In this document: positions 22,249-34,094 of the stretch, in pieces
How the letters are laid out: the number at the start of each line of letters is the position of its first letter
Numbering within the stretch: position 1 is the stretch's first letter
DNA from: Fonsecaea monophora
Lineage: Eukaryota; Ascomycota; Eurotiomycetes; Chaetothyriales; Herpotrichiellaceae
NCBI RefSeq assembly: GCF_001642475.1
Contig: NW_019173964.1
Span: forward strand, 186,001-250,000
Length of the DNA stretch: 64,000 nt
Direction: 5' to 3'
Position numbers and translations under genes: made by a program
Notes under the pieces: generated by a model
Told to the model about the DNA's origin: nothing
Databases searched by the model: none
Seen by the model: the letters and a program-made list of their open reading frames with translations, nothing else

Positions 22249-24580
22249 TCAGAACTTCTCACTGGTCACTCCCCTCGTTACATGGACCAGCACCCAAGCC
22301 AGCACCTGCACGACCGTGGTGAGGAGCCAGACGACCAGTCTCAACACCATGATCAGCCCGCTGAGCGCTCCCCTCGTGACGGCGGGTAACTCCTCGCCCT
22401 TGCGGTCGCCGGACTGGTAGTGGCCCAGCTTCTCCAGGTCGAACTCGCGCATAACGATCTTCTTGGTCTTGGTCTTGGACTTCCTCTTCCTCCGAGATTT
22501 CTTCTCCGAGACGCCCTCGGAGTCGTCGTCGGTCGTCGTGGCGCTGCTGCTCGACAACCGCCCAAACCACATCCGCGACCCTTTGGACTTGGATCTCGAT
22601 GACGAGTAGCCGCCCGTGCGGAGGTCGGCCTCGTGGGCCCGCCGCATCAATTTGGCCTCCTCCTCGGCCTCTTCCCGCTCCGCGATGGTCGCGTAAAAGA
22701 CACTGCCCACGTGGCTCTTCACACTGCCGGCCCGGGTGTGGATGCTTCTGGTTCCTGTTCCGAGACGAGATGTCGGGGCCGGTCTAGGCTTCCAGATCTC
22801 CATGCTTCCCAGCACCGCATTCGTGGTCGCGTCTGCCACGGCGACGGAGAGAATCGCCGAGACGATGCAGTCGATGCTGAACAGGCTGGGCATAAGGTCG
22901 AGAATGGTGTTGGCATCTACATGGAGGATCTCAGAGGTCAGATCAAGGGTCGCGAGGGTCGAGAACTCTGACGAAGGCGACGACGTTTCAGTTAGTGGAA
23001 GCGTCGACAACCGCCGTATGCCAGCTCCTGCAGAGGATGGAGCCGTGGTGGTGGGCGTCATGATCCCGCCGGTCCGTCGCGAAGCGTTGGGGTCTATCAC
23101 ACTGATAGTAGGAAGAGGGCCGTCACTAGAAATGGTCACATGCAACACAGGCTTCCCCATAATGCTCTTGATCGTCGTCGGCGAGCTCAGAGAGGGGCTT
23201 TTCATCGCGAAATCCCCTCCCATAGCACCCCGCCCTATGGCCGGGTGTTCCAGTTCGTAGAATCCGCCGCTCGCATTGAACCGCAAGTGGCAGGCTTCTT
23301 GCTGGGCAGCCCGACGGACCGCCTGCGCTTCGATCTCGTCTCTGTCTGTGGGCGCGAGGTTATGCTGTCGTGCGAGAGCGGCTGATTGGTTTATAGCGAG
23401 GAGGGCCGCCAGTTTGGGGAATATGAAGGCCACGAGGCCGTCATTGGGCGGAAGGCGGCGAGGACCTGGCTCCAGCGGACAGAGAACGACGTCGCGGGTG
23501 ATTGGGCTCTCAGCCCCGGCTGAAGAGGACTTGGGTTTGCTGGGGCAGGTTTTTGAGATGGCGATCTCATTCGTGTCGTACGTTTGGAGGGTGTAGAAGG
23601 GCAGAGACGGGTGGGAGCCAAATACAAATGTTGCTTCCTCGGTCCTGCGCACCATCATTAGCGTGATATGAAAAACAAAACGTGTGGAGAGCGCGCATCT
23701 ACCGTGCCATCTCGAGATCGAAAGACTTGATCGACGAAGCCGGTTCCGTCCCGTGAGAAGCTTCCCACAACTTCTCGAGCTCCCTTTGCGTCGATATGCG
23801 GGGACCGACGCTGATGCTCATGACGTCTGACGGAAAGTTGAGAACACTCGCCGGCGCCGTCCTCTGTGCAGCTGCCATGGCTGACATGTTGAATGGGATC
23901 GAAAGGCTGCTTCTTCGGTAGTCCTCCCTCGAAGGTGGTATGCCTGCGAAAAGAGGCATGCCGGAGATTCGCACCGGCGGCGGGGGTTGCGGGACGAACA
24001 CTGGCAGAGTGACCACAGGCGCAGAAGGGTCGTAGACGGGGAACATGGAGCGGATGGGCACGATTGGCGACGGCCCGATCGGGGATTTGTCATTTGGCGC
24101 AACCTGGACGAACACGGTGGAAGCTGGTGCTGCCACCAATGTCGTGGCTGATCCTGTCCCTGGTGACGATGAGGCTTGCGAAGATGACTTTTGACGAAAG
24201 TCGGGCGACTGGTATAACGATGGGGTATACGCCGCCGCTGCAGCAGAAGGGTGGACGGGCTGAGTGGGCGTCTTCCCATCGATCGGCGATACCGTGCTCA
24301 CTGCCCGTCCGATGTCTTCCGGAGAAGGGGTAGTTTCCCGCATGGGCTGCTGCTCGCTCAGGCGGGTTGGGAGTCGAGGCAGAGGCGGCCGTTCCTCCTC
24401 CATTTTGATCACGACCGACTCGGCATTGGGCGAAAACGCGCTGTCCGGCGAGGTGACGACACTGATACTGTGTAGGCTTGGGTTCTTTTTGTGTGGGTTT
24501 GGAATCGATATCTTGGGGACTGTCGTCGGAAAGAGTGAAAAGCCTTGGAGGGCTGGAGTTGACGCGGATGTGGTAGCCAT
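22249..24580 (-). CDS. Pro/Ser-rich protein with C-terminal membrane segment, unknown function
   Basis: Predicted exons 23703-24580 and 22249-23644 give 757 residues; the 58-nt intron (GTAGAT ... CGCAG) joins DLEMAR to TEEATFVFG. The N-terminal 290 residues are disordered and rich in Pro and Ser (many SP/TP sites, PPLPRLPTRL, QPPPPVRI). The central part is globular: FVFGSHPSLPFYTLQTYD, then PPNDGLVAFIFPKLAALLAINQ, and DLMPSLFSIDCIVSAILSVAVADAT. A strongly basic SEKKSRRKRKSKTKTKKI cluster follows. The C-terminus is a hydrophobic stretch of about 30 residues (SGLIMVLRLVVWLLTTVVQVLAW), so the protein may be tail-anchored with its bulk in the cytosol. I do not recognise a named family. The ATG at 24580 (MATTSASTPAL) is preferred; upstream sequence in that frame is low-complexity. 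Confidence 0.8.
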
Positions 24581-25584
24581 GCTGGATGCCTGATCGCAGC
24601 GTACTTGACCGTGCTGGTCCCAGCAGAACTCGAAAGGGAGCAGACCTGCTGCGTACAAGCGTGAAAAAGGACAGAGAATTAAAGTGTAAAGGGTAAAAAA
24701 AATAAGATGCACGGTGCACAGCACAGCACAGCAGAGCACAACACAGCACACTGCCTCGAAACAACTTACGAACAGCACACCAGGCACACGAGGACAGAAG
24801 AAGGGGAGCAAGAAAGATATTCAAGAAGGGGGATGTGAGCGGGACAAAAATGAACGACCACGATTGCCCCTAGGATGAGCACCGGGCGCACTCACAGAAA
24901 ACGGGAGCTCTTCGCATGATGCAAGCGGCCCAATGGGTGACCGGTGGGAGAAAATCTACCTTGGCTGGCGTTTAGCGGCTCAAGATAGAAGTTATGCCAG
25001 ATCATGAAGATCTATCACACCTGTGAAGACGCTGAATGAATGCATTGGCGAGAGACAAACCAATAGCAGGGGAGAGGGTGGAAATTGTGGACATTGGTCT
25101 GGAGGTGAGGAGGAAGAGCACGATAGAAGAAAGAGACGAGGAGGAAAGCAATACGGTGGAGTCTCAATGGCCTCAAACCCGGTCGGCGCGTAGAGCTGGT
25201 CATGATTGGCTGATCTATTTGCGGAAACAGGTGGACTCGGTCATCTCTGTATCTTATTGGCTGAACGGCAACTGCCGCCAAATCCGCACCGGGAGGAACT
25301 GCATCAAGGTAGAAGCCACAAAGCACTGTCTCCTAGGTACCTTCTCTTTACTTTTCTCGCTACCGAGTGACACTACAAGCACGCGTCTACTTTTCTACTC
25401 GAATGCGCCCAGTACTGCTGCAGCCACAGGCCCTCGGTATAGAAACTGCAGCCAATAGACTCGCCAGCGCACTTGTGTCCGTCTCCCACCAGGCTCTCAG
25501 ACCACTCTCCCTGTCCGAGGTGGGCATGTTGCAATCTGCTTCCAGCCTCGTCAGAAGCGACCCTGCATCAGAAACTATGCTTTA
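24581..25584. other. Intergenic region
   Basis: About 1 kb upstream of the 24580 gene and downstream of the alcohol dehydrogenase. A CA/GC-rich simple tract (agcacagcacagc type) lies near 24715-24750. CCAAT boxes are listed separately. No gene seen. Confidence 0.5.
25205..25260 (-). promoter_or_regulatory. Pair of CCAAT boxes
   Basis: Two minus-strand CCAAT pentamers (25205-25209 and 25256-25260), both in the context CAGCCAAT or TCAGCCAAT, about 625-680 bases upstream of the ATG at 24580. They could bind the HAP/CBC complex. Distance from the start and the shortness of the motif keep this tentative. Confidence 0.3.
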
Positions 25585-27185
25585 TCACGGTAGGTTGAAG
25601 TCAACCACAATTCGCCTGCGTACTCGTCAGTGAACACTCTGGATTGCCCTGCCTGCCGAAGCCCGAAAACTTACCCTGCTACTTGTCCGTTCTTGAGTTT
25701 CTGAACCGATTCGTTGAATTTGCTCAACCCTACCACGGTGGGCTCGAGGCGAAGTTTCCCTGTTCATTTCTGTTCAGCCTCCTCGTCACCACTGCACACA
25801 CATCCGCGCATCACATACCTCGTTTGGCAAAGTCCAGTGTCTCGTCGATATCGGCCAAGCTGCTGACCAAAGTTCCTTTGATGGACTGATTGCGGAACAC
25901 CAGCCTTGATGCGTCCAGGTCGATGTGATACTTTCCTTTCGGCGGGATGCCAATGCTATGCATGCGTCAGCCAGTGCGTTAGACCTGCTGGAGCGAAATA
26001 TATCTTACCACATGACTTGTCCACCTCCTCGAGCTCCGAGGTAGTCAAGTGCGATGGGGTACGCTTGTACAGCTGTCGATGCTGTTAGCTACTCGCCATA
26101 GAAAAGGTCGCAATGTGTCCGGCGAGACATACCAGTAACAATGACTCCATGGGCTCCTCCTTCGGTTATTTCAAGAACTTTCTTTACCGGGTCTCCATCC
26201 TTAAAGTCGATGAAATGTTCAGCTCCATAATGCAGGGAGAGCTTTTTCCTCTCGTCTCCAGTGTCGACCACGATCGGCCGAATACCCATTGCGGCAGCCA
26301 GTTGAACACCCTGAATACCAACACCGCCACCACCACCAGGAAAGACGGCCCATTGACCCGGTCTCAGATCCGATTCCTTGAGCGAGGAGTAAATTGTCGA
26401 GGCGGAGCACATCACGGGACCGGCGACATAGTCTGATACTCCCTAGGAAGGGTCAACACACGTAGAGGCAGGGAGGATGCATAGCCGGACTTACGTCGGG
26501 AATGAGCTGTGATGGGGAGTTAGCCTATGATATGTTTCACGTCTTGAGTGGGCCCTTACGGTTGTATAATTCTCTGGTGAAACCACGTACTGCTTGTATG
26601 ACCCTGCAGGTGCATTAATATATGTTCTGTTCGCAAGCACGCCAGCATGTACCCACCGTCGCAGTGGCCGCCAGTGTAGACGGCTTTGAAGCAATATGTC
26701 TCTCTGCCGCTCTTGCAGTATTCGCAGGAATGGCACACATTTTGGATCGGTTTGTAGCCGGCCCGCTGGCCAACCTTGTATGCCGTGACGTTCTCACCCA
26801 CTTTGACAATCACTCCAGCTCCTTCGTGTCCGGCGCACTTGACCCCTAGGTCGGACATCTTCGCGGTGCCCCAGTCGTTGAGCATAAAGTGGACATCGCT
26901 TAGGCAGAGACCCGTGGCATTGAGTTTGATCAGGACATCATTGGGACCTGCACGGAAGGGTCGCGAGTCAGCACATTTGAGTCAGATTAGCAAGGGTTCG
27001 ACAGGCTGTGTACGCACCAATTTCAGGTACAGGCACCTTCTCTACCTCGACATAGAAGTCGGGTCCCTCATTTTTCTGTTGAGTTGTGTGAGAGCCTGGA
27101 CTAAGCTGGTTCGTTGCAAGTCACGTACCACAACAGCGCCCCAGCACTCCTTGGGAATATCGAAAGTCGGCGCGGGATCACTCAT
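25585..27185 (-). CDS. Zinc-dependent alcohol dehydrogenase (MDR family)
   Basis: Ten predicted exons: 27129-27185, 27018-27075, 26657-26947, 26560-26603, 26495-26506, 26133-26442, 26009-26072, 25819-25955, 25675-25759 and 25585-25615. They encode 362 residues and all phases agree. The catalytic zinc ligands are in GLCLSD (C53) and GHEGAG (H79/E80). Structural zinc uses C110, C113, C116 and C124 (CHSCEYCKSGRETYC). The Rossmann motif GGGGGVGIQG follows, and the last two exons restore the conserved QVAGRIVVDFN end. It would interconvert primary alcohols and aldehydes with NAD(H) in the cytosol and resembles the tetrameric yeast-type ADHs. The fifth exon is only 12 nt (residues LIPD). No single open frame covers the gene, so naive ORF calling misses most of it. 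Confidence 0.9.
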
Positions 27186-28156
27186 GGCGGCAAAGACTGT
27201 GACTGTTCAGTAGGTCGGTGGAACGGGTACAGGGTAGAGTAGAGAAGCAGAAGGAGGTAGAAGAGAAGGCCGCACGAGCGACATTAGTAGATTTTATCTT
27301 TGTCTGACTCGGTCATCGACTTGTGCACGGGTTGGCCAGAGAACGAGGGGTGGAGGAGGGGCAGGTGCGCCTTCTTAGTCCTTCCCCATTATCTTGGAAG
27401 GGACGAACACAATGGAGATTGTAGATCCGAGAAACCCAAAATGCCGAGCAGATGGAGCCTCGGGTCGCACAGGACGGGCAAAAGGCAAGTGGACAAGTCA
27501 TGGCCTACAGGATTGGAGATACTGAGGCATCCAAGAGGCTGTCCAGATTGAGGAAAAGCCCCTTGGGTTGGCTCTTCTTTTCGTGATGTACGTCTTACAA
27601 TTCAAGCCTGGCTCTGGGAGCTGATGGCGAAACTCAAAAGACCAAAGATTCAAAGCACGCGTCATCATAGAGGCACGCATCATTTGGCATCATTGGTAAA
27701 CAAGGCCGCGGGGGGATTGAAGGAGAAGTTAACGGCGGGGTTGATCAAGCGAGGACAAAAATGTGGAGGCACGACGATCGTAGCTACCGAGGTCATGATC
27801 CGGAGTAACCCCTATCCGAGAACGCCAAGTACGGGCGTGACGGAGCCTGACACGCCTAACTAATGTCAGCCAGGCACGTGCCATGTTCGCGACAAGGCTG
27901 CCATCCGTCTGGTGGGAGTATTCTTCCCTGCCTTCCCAGCTCTCAGCACCCTGATATTTGTTGATGCAAATAGCGCCTATTTCCCTCGCCATATGTCGAA
28001 ACCACGCAAGACATCAGATAAACCAGATGCGGATAAACAGATAGAGTGTTGCTCTTCGCTCCTCGCCCCGAAAAAGTCAGGTGTGTAGCGGCGAGCCAGG
28101 GGTATGTACTGTAGACCCTGTCTCTCAAACGCCCTCAATATATCAAAGGCAACCTC
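27186..28156. other. Intergenic region
   Basis: Promoter of the alcohol dehydrogenase plus 3' space of the BTB gene. No gene, repeat or RNA is supported. Confidence 0.5.
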
Positions 28157-29194
28157 TCAGTCATCGTCTTCAATCGCGACCACACCTGGATCGAGTGCTT
28201 CCCAATCCTCAACTTTACTTCTTAGGACTCTGGGACCAAATCCTCTCTTCCTACATGCACCATGCTCTGAGACACGAAAGAAATGTCGAGAATGATGGAT
28301 CATAGTCCGCTGAAACTGGTCCCTTATCGACTTGATGAGCCATTCTTCGAGAACATCCCCTTGTTCATTCTCGCCAATTCCTTCTAGTTCTCTTTCTGAT
28401 TTGTTCGGATTTTCTGTTGGGTTCAAGTCACCCGCATCGGGTCGCGAAAAAATGATCATAGCCAAGTCAAGGAGACATTGGGGCCCGTACGGATGGAACT
28501 GCGCCTGAGTGATCTTCCGAAAAACGAGGTCTTGCAAGCTTTTCATCCCTAGTCTTTCGGCGATGACATACAACTTTCCACTCCTTAGTGCCTCGTTTCT
28601 GTAGTGGTCGACAGTGGCGCAGTTGTCGAGTTGCTTTGGAAGGACATTCTCCCCATGTGGATGGTTCACAAGTGCGGGCATGTATTCATCCGTCAGAAGA
28701 AACTCGCGAACCGCACGAAACTGGTCTGCATCGACAGCCAGCAGTCCTGGATGCATAATGTATGGACTGGGTGTGCCGAGTTCGCGGACCAGGCACTTCA
28801 ACACGGGGGCTTTTTCGAGGTCTTCGAGGCTCACTTCCATTTCGGTGTTATTCTTCCCTACGTAGACCTTCACTCTTTGCTCAGGTGGCTTTTGCTGTAA
28901 CTTCTCCAGAGCTTGTGCTTCGGCCTCGCGTTTGATCCGAACTGGTGCAGGGCCTGATGATGTTGACATGTTCGGAGATTCTAAAGACGAAGTTTGCTCC
29001 GCTGTCACCGTTGTGGATGTTTTGCGTCGCTTGGGTTGTGGAAACGGATGACGTGGAACTCTGCTTCTCGATATGCTCTCATTGGCTTCATCACCATTTA
29101 TCGAACCGTCCGAGTATGCCAGCAATGCCTCTTGGTTGTATCGTCGAGCCCGCTCTTCGGCTGTTAAAGTAGACTTGTCCCACAAGTTGGACAT
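28157..29194 (-). CDS. BTB/POZ-like domain protein
   Basis: One exon of 345 residues from the ATG at 29194 (MSNLWDKSTLTAEERARR). The N-terminal 110 residues are disordered and contain a bipartite-type basic motif (PFPQPKRRKTS). The BTB/POZ-like fold follows: KVYVGKNNTEMEVSLEDLEKA, then SPYIMHPGLLAVDADQFRAV with EFLLTDEYMPAL, and SGKLYVIAERLGMKSLQDLV as the helical end. A short C-terminal extension ends in acidic EDDD. BTB proteins of this fungal type mediate protein-protein contacts; a specific partner cannot be read from the sequence. A second BTB gene lies 0.8 kb away in the same orientation but shares little obvious sequence. Confidence 0.8.
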   Translation of the reverse strand: MSNLWDKSTLTAEERARRYNQEALLAYSDGSINGDEANESISRSRVPRHPFPQPKRRKTSTTVTAEQTSSLESPNMSTSSGPAPVRIKREAEAQALEKLQQKPPEQRVKVYVGKNNTEMEVSLEDLEKAPVLKCLVRELGTPSPYIMHPGLLAVDADQFRAVREFLLTDEYMPALVNHPHGENVLPKQLDNCATVDHYRNEALRSGKLYVIAERLGMKSLQDLVFRKITQAQFHPYGPQCLLDLAMIIFSRPDAGDLNPTENPNKSERELEGIGENEQGDVLEEWLIKSIRDQFQRTMIHHSRHFFRVSEHGACRKRGFGPRVLRSKVEDWEALDPGVVAIEDDD

Positions 29195-29999
29195 GGTGGT
29201 TGAATGACGTGGAAGTGAGAGAACAATGAGTAAATCACAGAAGACCAAAAGGTCGGTCTTTAATTAGTTCTGAAGTGTGTCCAGTCGAGAATAGAATCTC
29301 ACGCGTAGAGAAAGTAAGAGGAAACCAAGCCAGATACAGGCAGATCAATGGTTGGTTTGAAGCGAAAGAACAAAACAGGGAGAAAGGTCCAATGCCTGTT
29401 GTCCAGGTTGACATAGAGCGGGGACTCGAGGATGGAAGGGTTGGAGGCAGGAAGAACGGAAATACTTACTTGCAGCCACATGCTCTCCCGGACTTTGAAT
29501 ATTCACTGATCAACACATGCTGATGCATTCGAGGACAGCACAACATAAGGAAACAAGATATTTGAGGTGGCCGAATCTCTCATTTTCCTATTCTGAACAT
29601 AGAGGTTTTCATCCCGTCCCTAGGGATCAAGCTTGAAAGTAGCTTCACCATATCAGACGTCGACACCAGAGTCGAGAAAACAACCAAAGTACATAAGAGT
29701 TGCGAGTTGTAGATCGCACACTGTGTGAGTTGATCATTTCCTTGGAATTCTCAAAATCCCAATGGAAGAGCGGAAAGCCGAAATTGCGCCTAAGCAGGGC
29801 CATTAGAAGGAGTAGGGTTGCGATGAACCACCAAGTGTCGTCGGCCAACCTCGAGAAGAAGCGGAGTTGTTGCTGCTGTCAAAGCAGGCGAGATCCCACA
29901 AGACTCGTTGCTGATTCCAACGGCCCGGTAAACATACTGTCCTACCTCACATCATAGCACCAGACCGTCGAGCCTACTTCGAGTCGTCTGCGCAACCCT
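29195..29999. other. Intergenic region between two BTB genes
   Basis: About 800 bases, AT-richer than flanking coding sequence. No supported gene. Confidence 0.5.
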
Positions 30000-30986
30000 T
30001 TAGATGACTCTGGGAGACCGGCTGTTGCTGTCAAGATCAAAAGATGTAAGCATTTTGTTCCAATGAACTGCGAATTTCCGATGCCTGCACAAAATCACGC
30101 GTTGATCCCTTACCTGATCTCGACAATGTCGTCGATATGATTGCACATCGCCACAAAGAGGTCGAAAAACAATTTGCCCCCATTCTCCATCTCCATCTGC
30201 ATGGTTCCACTCCTCTTGAAAGTCTTGCGACTTCGAATGATCAGGGCTAGGTAATGAGCGCGGAGTCGCGACTCGGTATCCGGCGTGTGCGCATACGCAT
30301 ATCGAGCTGATCGCAAGATCACGTCGACTTGGATTCCAGACTGCAACCCCTGCTTCCGTAGACACAGGCGTTTCAGTTCCTCCAGGCCGTACTTCTCGGC
30401 AGCGCAGTACACCACGGTATCTCTCAAGACATCGCCACCGGCGTCAGCGAGGTAAATTGTCGATGCTTTGTTTCCGCGGCCACCATTTTTTATGAAATCC
30501 TGGGCGTCCTCGAGATCCCAAGTATCTCGGCGCTTGTTGTGCAGCAAGCGAGGATAATAGTCACCCTTGTAGAGAAACTCAAGAACGCAGGATAGAATTT
30601 CGGGTTCTTCATCAGGCAGTTCCACCCTCTTCGAGCTGCCTTCAAGAAAGTTGCCTTTGAGAGCAGCCGCAAAGTAGGGTGAATGACAGAGGACGTCTTC
30701 ATGAGCAGCGAAGAGACGCTGCTCACAACCCACCACCAACGTGACGATGGGGCTCGTCAATGTACTGTACGAGGATCAGTTTATATTGCTCTTTCCGCAA
30801 ATGTCTGGCTTGTTTTGTATTCAAGGCTGCCTACCTTGCCACTGGCGAGCCGGCGTCCACAGTGTCCTGCATCTTCTTCTTCACGTGTTCGGGATAAGTG
30901 GTCTTTGTGGTCTTCGACTTGACGATGCGACCTTCCCTTGTATTGAACGATCGCTTGAACATGTTGTCGAAAGAGCGCATCGACAT
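30000..30986 (-). CDS. BTB/POZ domain protein
   Basis: Predicted exons 30835-30986, 30114-30764 and 30000-30027 give 276 residues. The first exon (MSMRSFDNMFKRSF ... GSPVA) is basic and disordered; its GTAGGC donor and the TACAG acceptor at 30765 restore STLTSPIVTLVVG in frame. The BTB core is clear: VTLVVGCEQRLFAAHEDVLC, SPYFAAALKGNFLEGSSKRV, LPDEEPEILSCVLEFLYKGDYYPRL, and later VVYCAAEKYGLEELKRLCL. This layout is typical of the many small fungal BTB proteins that act as interaction modules. The last splice (GTAAGG at 30113 to GACAG) replaces an immediate stop at 30110 with nine codons; either end is possible, and the main domain does not depend on it. Confidence 0.8.
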
Positions 30987-31949
30987 TAGGCAAAATGCAA
31001 TGATCGTTGCTTGTCAAGATCCAGAGATTCACCCACGAGCGAAGGAAGGAAGGAACGGCAGAAGAACCTGTGATTGTAGTAGAGAGCGTGATATGTGTTC
31101 TTCGGTGGGAGAGCGACGCTTCACAAGGACATGTGATGGGGAGCTGCGCAAGTCTTCGCTGGATGACTCCCACGCCTGTCAACCAAACTCTCGAGAGAGG
31201 GTCAACAGCCGATGGAAATCACACGGAAGGACTTGACGGTTCGGTTTTCTTTGCGCGAAACAAAGATAGCCGGACGCGCGTGTGCTTTGCCTGCTCGGGT
31301 GCGTGAAGAAAGGAAAGGAAGGGAGACAAGAATGGAAGGTTTGGGATATATACCTGCGCTGCGCAGGGCGGTTGCGAGGCTTGGCTGAAGGCAACCACAC
31401 CAACGGGGAGATGCATTATCGAATCATAGTGAAAAGGCTGCGCCTATCTTCCAGGCATGCATGCAGTGCAACTTGCAGTAGTGAGTCGGTAAAACACAGC
31501 CCCAGGAAAGAGACTTGTCGAAGCGATGGAGATGTTGCGGAAGCGGAGGGTCTCGAGGCCCCCATTTCATTAGCAGAACCATGACTTCTAAATCATTTGT
31601 TGACATTGTCAGCTGACCGCGTTTTGACTGTCGCACGCGCCTTGCGCAAGCTGCCACAGCTTCAAAGAATTCAGATCAACAGCTTGTGACATTGTCATCC
31701 TCCCGGCATCCGCTGGTACCTCTGTGTATGTTCACATCCAAAAATGACAGAGAAGCGTATCCCGAGGTCAATGGTTATGCGTCGTCGCCTCCGAGACAGT
31801 ACTGAAATTGTCCAAATGTGAGCCTGGTTAATTCGCCGTATCGGGAGTTACTTCACCAGGCGACATTGTATGCGCAAGCCCTCCGTATATCGGCAAAGCA
31901 CAAAAGTGCCGTTGTGATGCAAGAGTGCCTGGCATGCTTGATTGCGCAG
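30987..31949. other. Intergenic region
   Basis: About 960 bases upstream of the BTB gene and downstream of the Myb-like gene. No gene recognised. Confidence 0.5.
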
Positions 31950-33272
31950 TCACCACTGCTCATCCAGGTCTTTAGCTGGTAGACGCTCCAACTGTCTGCG
32001 TTTGGTGTCTACCATTCGGTTGACTAGAAATAGGTCCGCATCCTCGAAGTCCAGCCATTCGCCTCCACGTTCTTCTGCTCCAGCTCAGCTATCTGGTTTC
32101 CTTCTCGAATCTTGCGCTCCTTTTCCTTTCGGGATCTAATACGTTCAAGGATTTCAGGGTTCGGGTTCTCAATCGATTCGGGGGTAGGTTTTGCGCAGCC
32201 ATGCTGAAGAGCTTCGTACCTATCTCGACAGGCGTTCTGGGAGAAGTTGACCACGGGCTGCGACCCGCACAGTTAGTACTGACTTAGATCTGGCATCGGG
32301 GACATTGCGAGACATGCCTTCAATGACTTCATCTGATCAGCCACCATGCGCCACTTCCTCGACTCGATGTCGTCTTTGAGCCTCTTCACTTCCTTCTCGG
32401 TCTTGATGACAGCCTGCAGAAGAACATCATCCTGCGTGTCTTCGTCAGTCATTGTTCGTTCCCAATTGTGACCCCAAAACCTACATCCCCTTCGTGCCAG
32501 TCTGTCAAGTCCGCGTCAAGTAGGTCGTCCTGTCGCTTCTGCAAAGCTGCCTTGATGCGTCGCCAACGCGTGCCGATGGTCTTTGGATTGTAGGCGGTGC
32601 GACCCTGATCGATGAGAGCTTGTGCAATGTCTTTCTCCAGAAACCGAGCCTCTTTCATGCGCACAATCATCTCGTCATCGGAGTCCAGGTCCGCCGTGAC
32701 TTTCTTCGCAACGGCAGGGCGGCCTCCCTGGATTTTCATCTTCTTGATATCTCCAGCATTGGCCATTTTGGCAGAGTCGAATTTACGACGACGTTTGGGC
32801 TTACCATGGGAACCCTAGTCAGTCTGATCAGCGACACCAAATCAAATGAGAAAATGCGTTATAGATATTCCTACCTCCGCATTCAGGTCATCCTCTGCTT
32901 CGGACTCAAGATCGGCTGCCGCATCGCTGTCCTCATCGTCCCAAGCTTGATTGTCGGCCGTGGCTCCACGATTGTCGGCTATTGGGCCGCCACATGGCTG
33001 ACCGATATCTGCTGAGCATTAGACTCGAAAAAGCATGGAATATATTCCCCTCGTCAGAGACATTGGGTGGTCGACCTACCAAGGGGAAAGTACTGGGGAT
33101 CGAGTTGATGATGGGCGAAGTACGGGAGAGGATGAGTGCTCTGGCGGAAGACGAGTGCAGGCGCTGTTTTCTTGGGTTGCTCGTTGGTGAGTTTGTCACG
33201 AAAAACGAGAGTTCTTCTCTCCAGCTTGCGAGGAGCCGTGAGGCTTTCGAAATATTGGGTATCGGCGCGCAT
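31950..33272 (-). CDS. Myb/SANT-like nuclear protein, probable 3' frameshift
   Basis: Five predicted exons: 33080-33272, 32875-33008, 32485-32814, 32318-32431 and 32024-32257. As sequenced they give 334 residues, ending at the TAG at 32024. The protein starts MRADTQYFESLTAP, has an acidic segment (DDEDSDAAADLESEAEDD), a nuclear-localisation type GKPKRRRK, then two helix-turn-helix repeats: DSDDEMIVRMKEARFLEKDI with YNPKTIGTRWRRIK, and VLLQAVIKTEKEVKRL with SRKWRMVADQMK to NACRDRYEAL. This Myb/SANT-like pattern implies chromatin or DNA binding. The fourth intron uses a GC donor (GCATGT). Near 32065 coding-like sequence shifts frame: GGEWLDFEDADLFLVNRM continues for 38 codons to the TGA at 31950. 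The true C-terminus is probably that one, lost by a sequencing error or a mutation. Confidence 0.72.
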
Positions 33273-34094
33273 CTTTGTATAGAAAGGCCGTCGATATCTC
33301 CACAGTTCGTGGAAGCACAGCGCGTGGGACGAGAAAGAGGGGTATTGAGAAAGGAATATTGAAATTCTCCACGCTTTGTCACTTGTAAACACCAAAAGGC
33401 AGTTAGGGGTGACACGCATGGCAGGTGAAGGTGAGGTCGATAAAAAGAACACCGCAGGTGACTGTCACTGCTGCACTGGTGGCTCGTGGTCTTCATGGCT
33501 CCTTAAGGTTGACCAGGGGATCTTCTGTCAGCGAAAACGGCCCACAATATACTTCAGGGCTGAGCATGCTAAAGTCCTGTTGCGATGTATACAGTCTCAA
33601 AATGGGCACTTGTGCGATCTTTATTGACTTGCTCCATCTTCAGGGCGCACATTATACCTTTCCTTTTCTTTTTTTGACCCCTTTTAACACACATAGCTCA
33701 CTACAGACCATTCACACTGCAGTCCCGAAAGACAAGTTCCACTGGAGAGCTATTCCTTCATTTCGCAGCTGTGACTCTCCTCTTTGCTCTGTTCCCAACC
33801 AGAGCGTTGTTGAGCCTTGATAGTCTACTGCGACTCTGATTGGCTGTTGAGAGATATGGCTGTGTCAAGTTCTAATCATGACGTCGTTTGTGGCGCAGAC
33901 ACCACCCACCCACCACCATTCCCCTCGATATGACCAAAAGGCTTCAGTATCAACTTCCTCATACATCACTAATGATAATCTGATACCCTTATTCCTTTGT
34001 CCGAAATCCCATTTTCTATTCTTTTCTCCTTAGGCACAAGCCTCTTGGTTTTGACCTAACATAATTCTTACCTGTGGTTGAGACTTCCTGCACC
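33273..34094. other. Divergent promoter region
   Basis: About 820 bases between the Myb-like gene (-) and the coiled-coil membrane protein (+). It includes an inverted CCAAT (ATTGG) at about 33839. No gene. Confidence 0.5.

Noticed and set aside
29195..29248. Upstream extension of the BTB protein
   Set aside because: No in-frame ATG; starts from CTG-type codon only.
32933..33496. 187-codon minus-strand frame
   Set aside because: Shifted relative to the spliced Myb-like gene, which shows the protein-like sequence in another frame with good splice sites.
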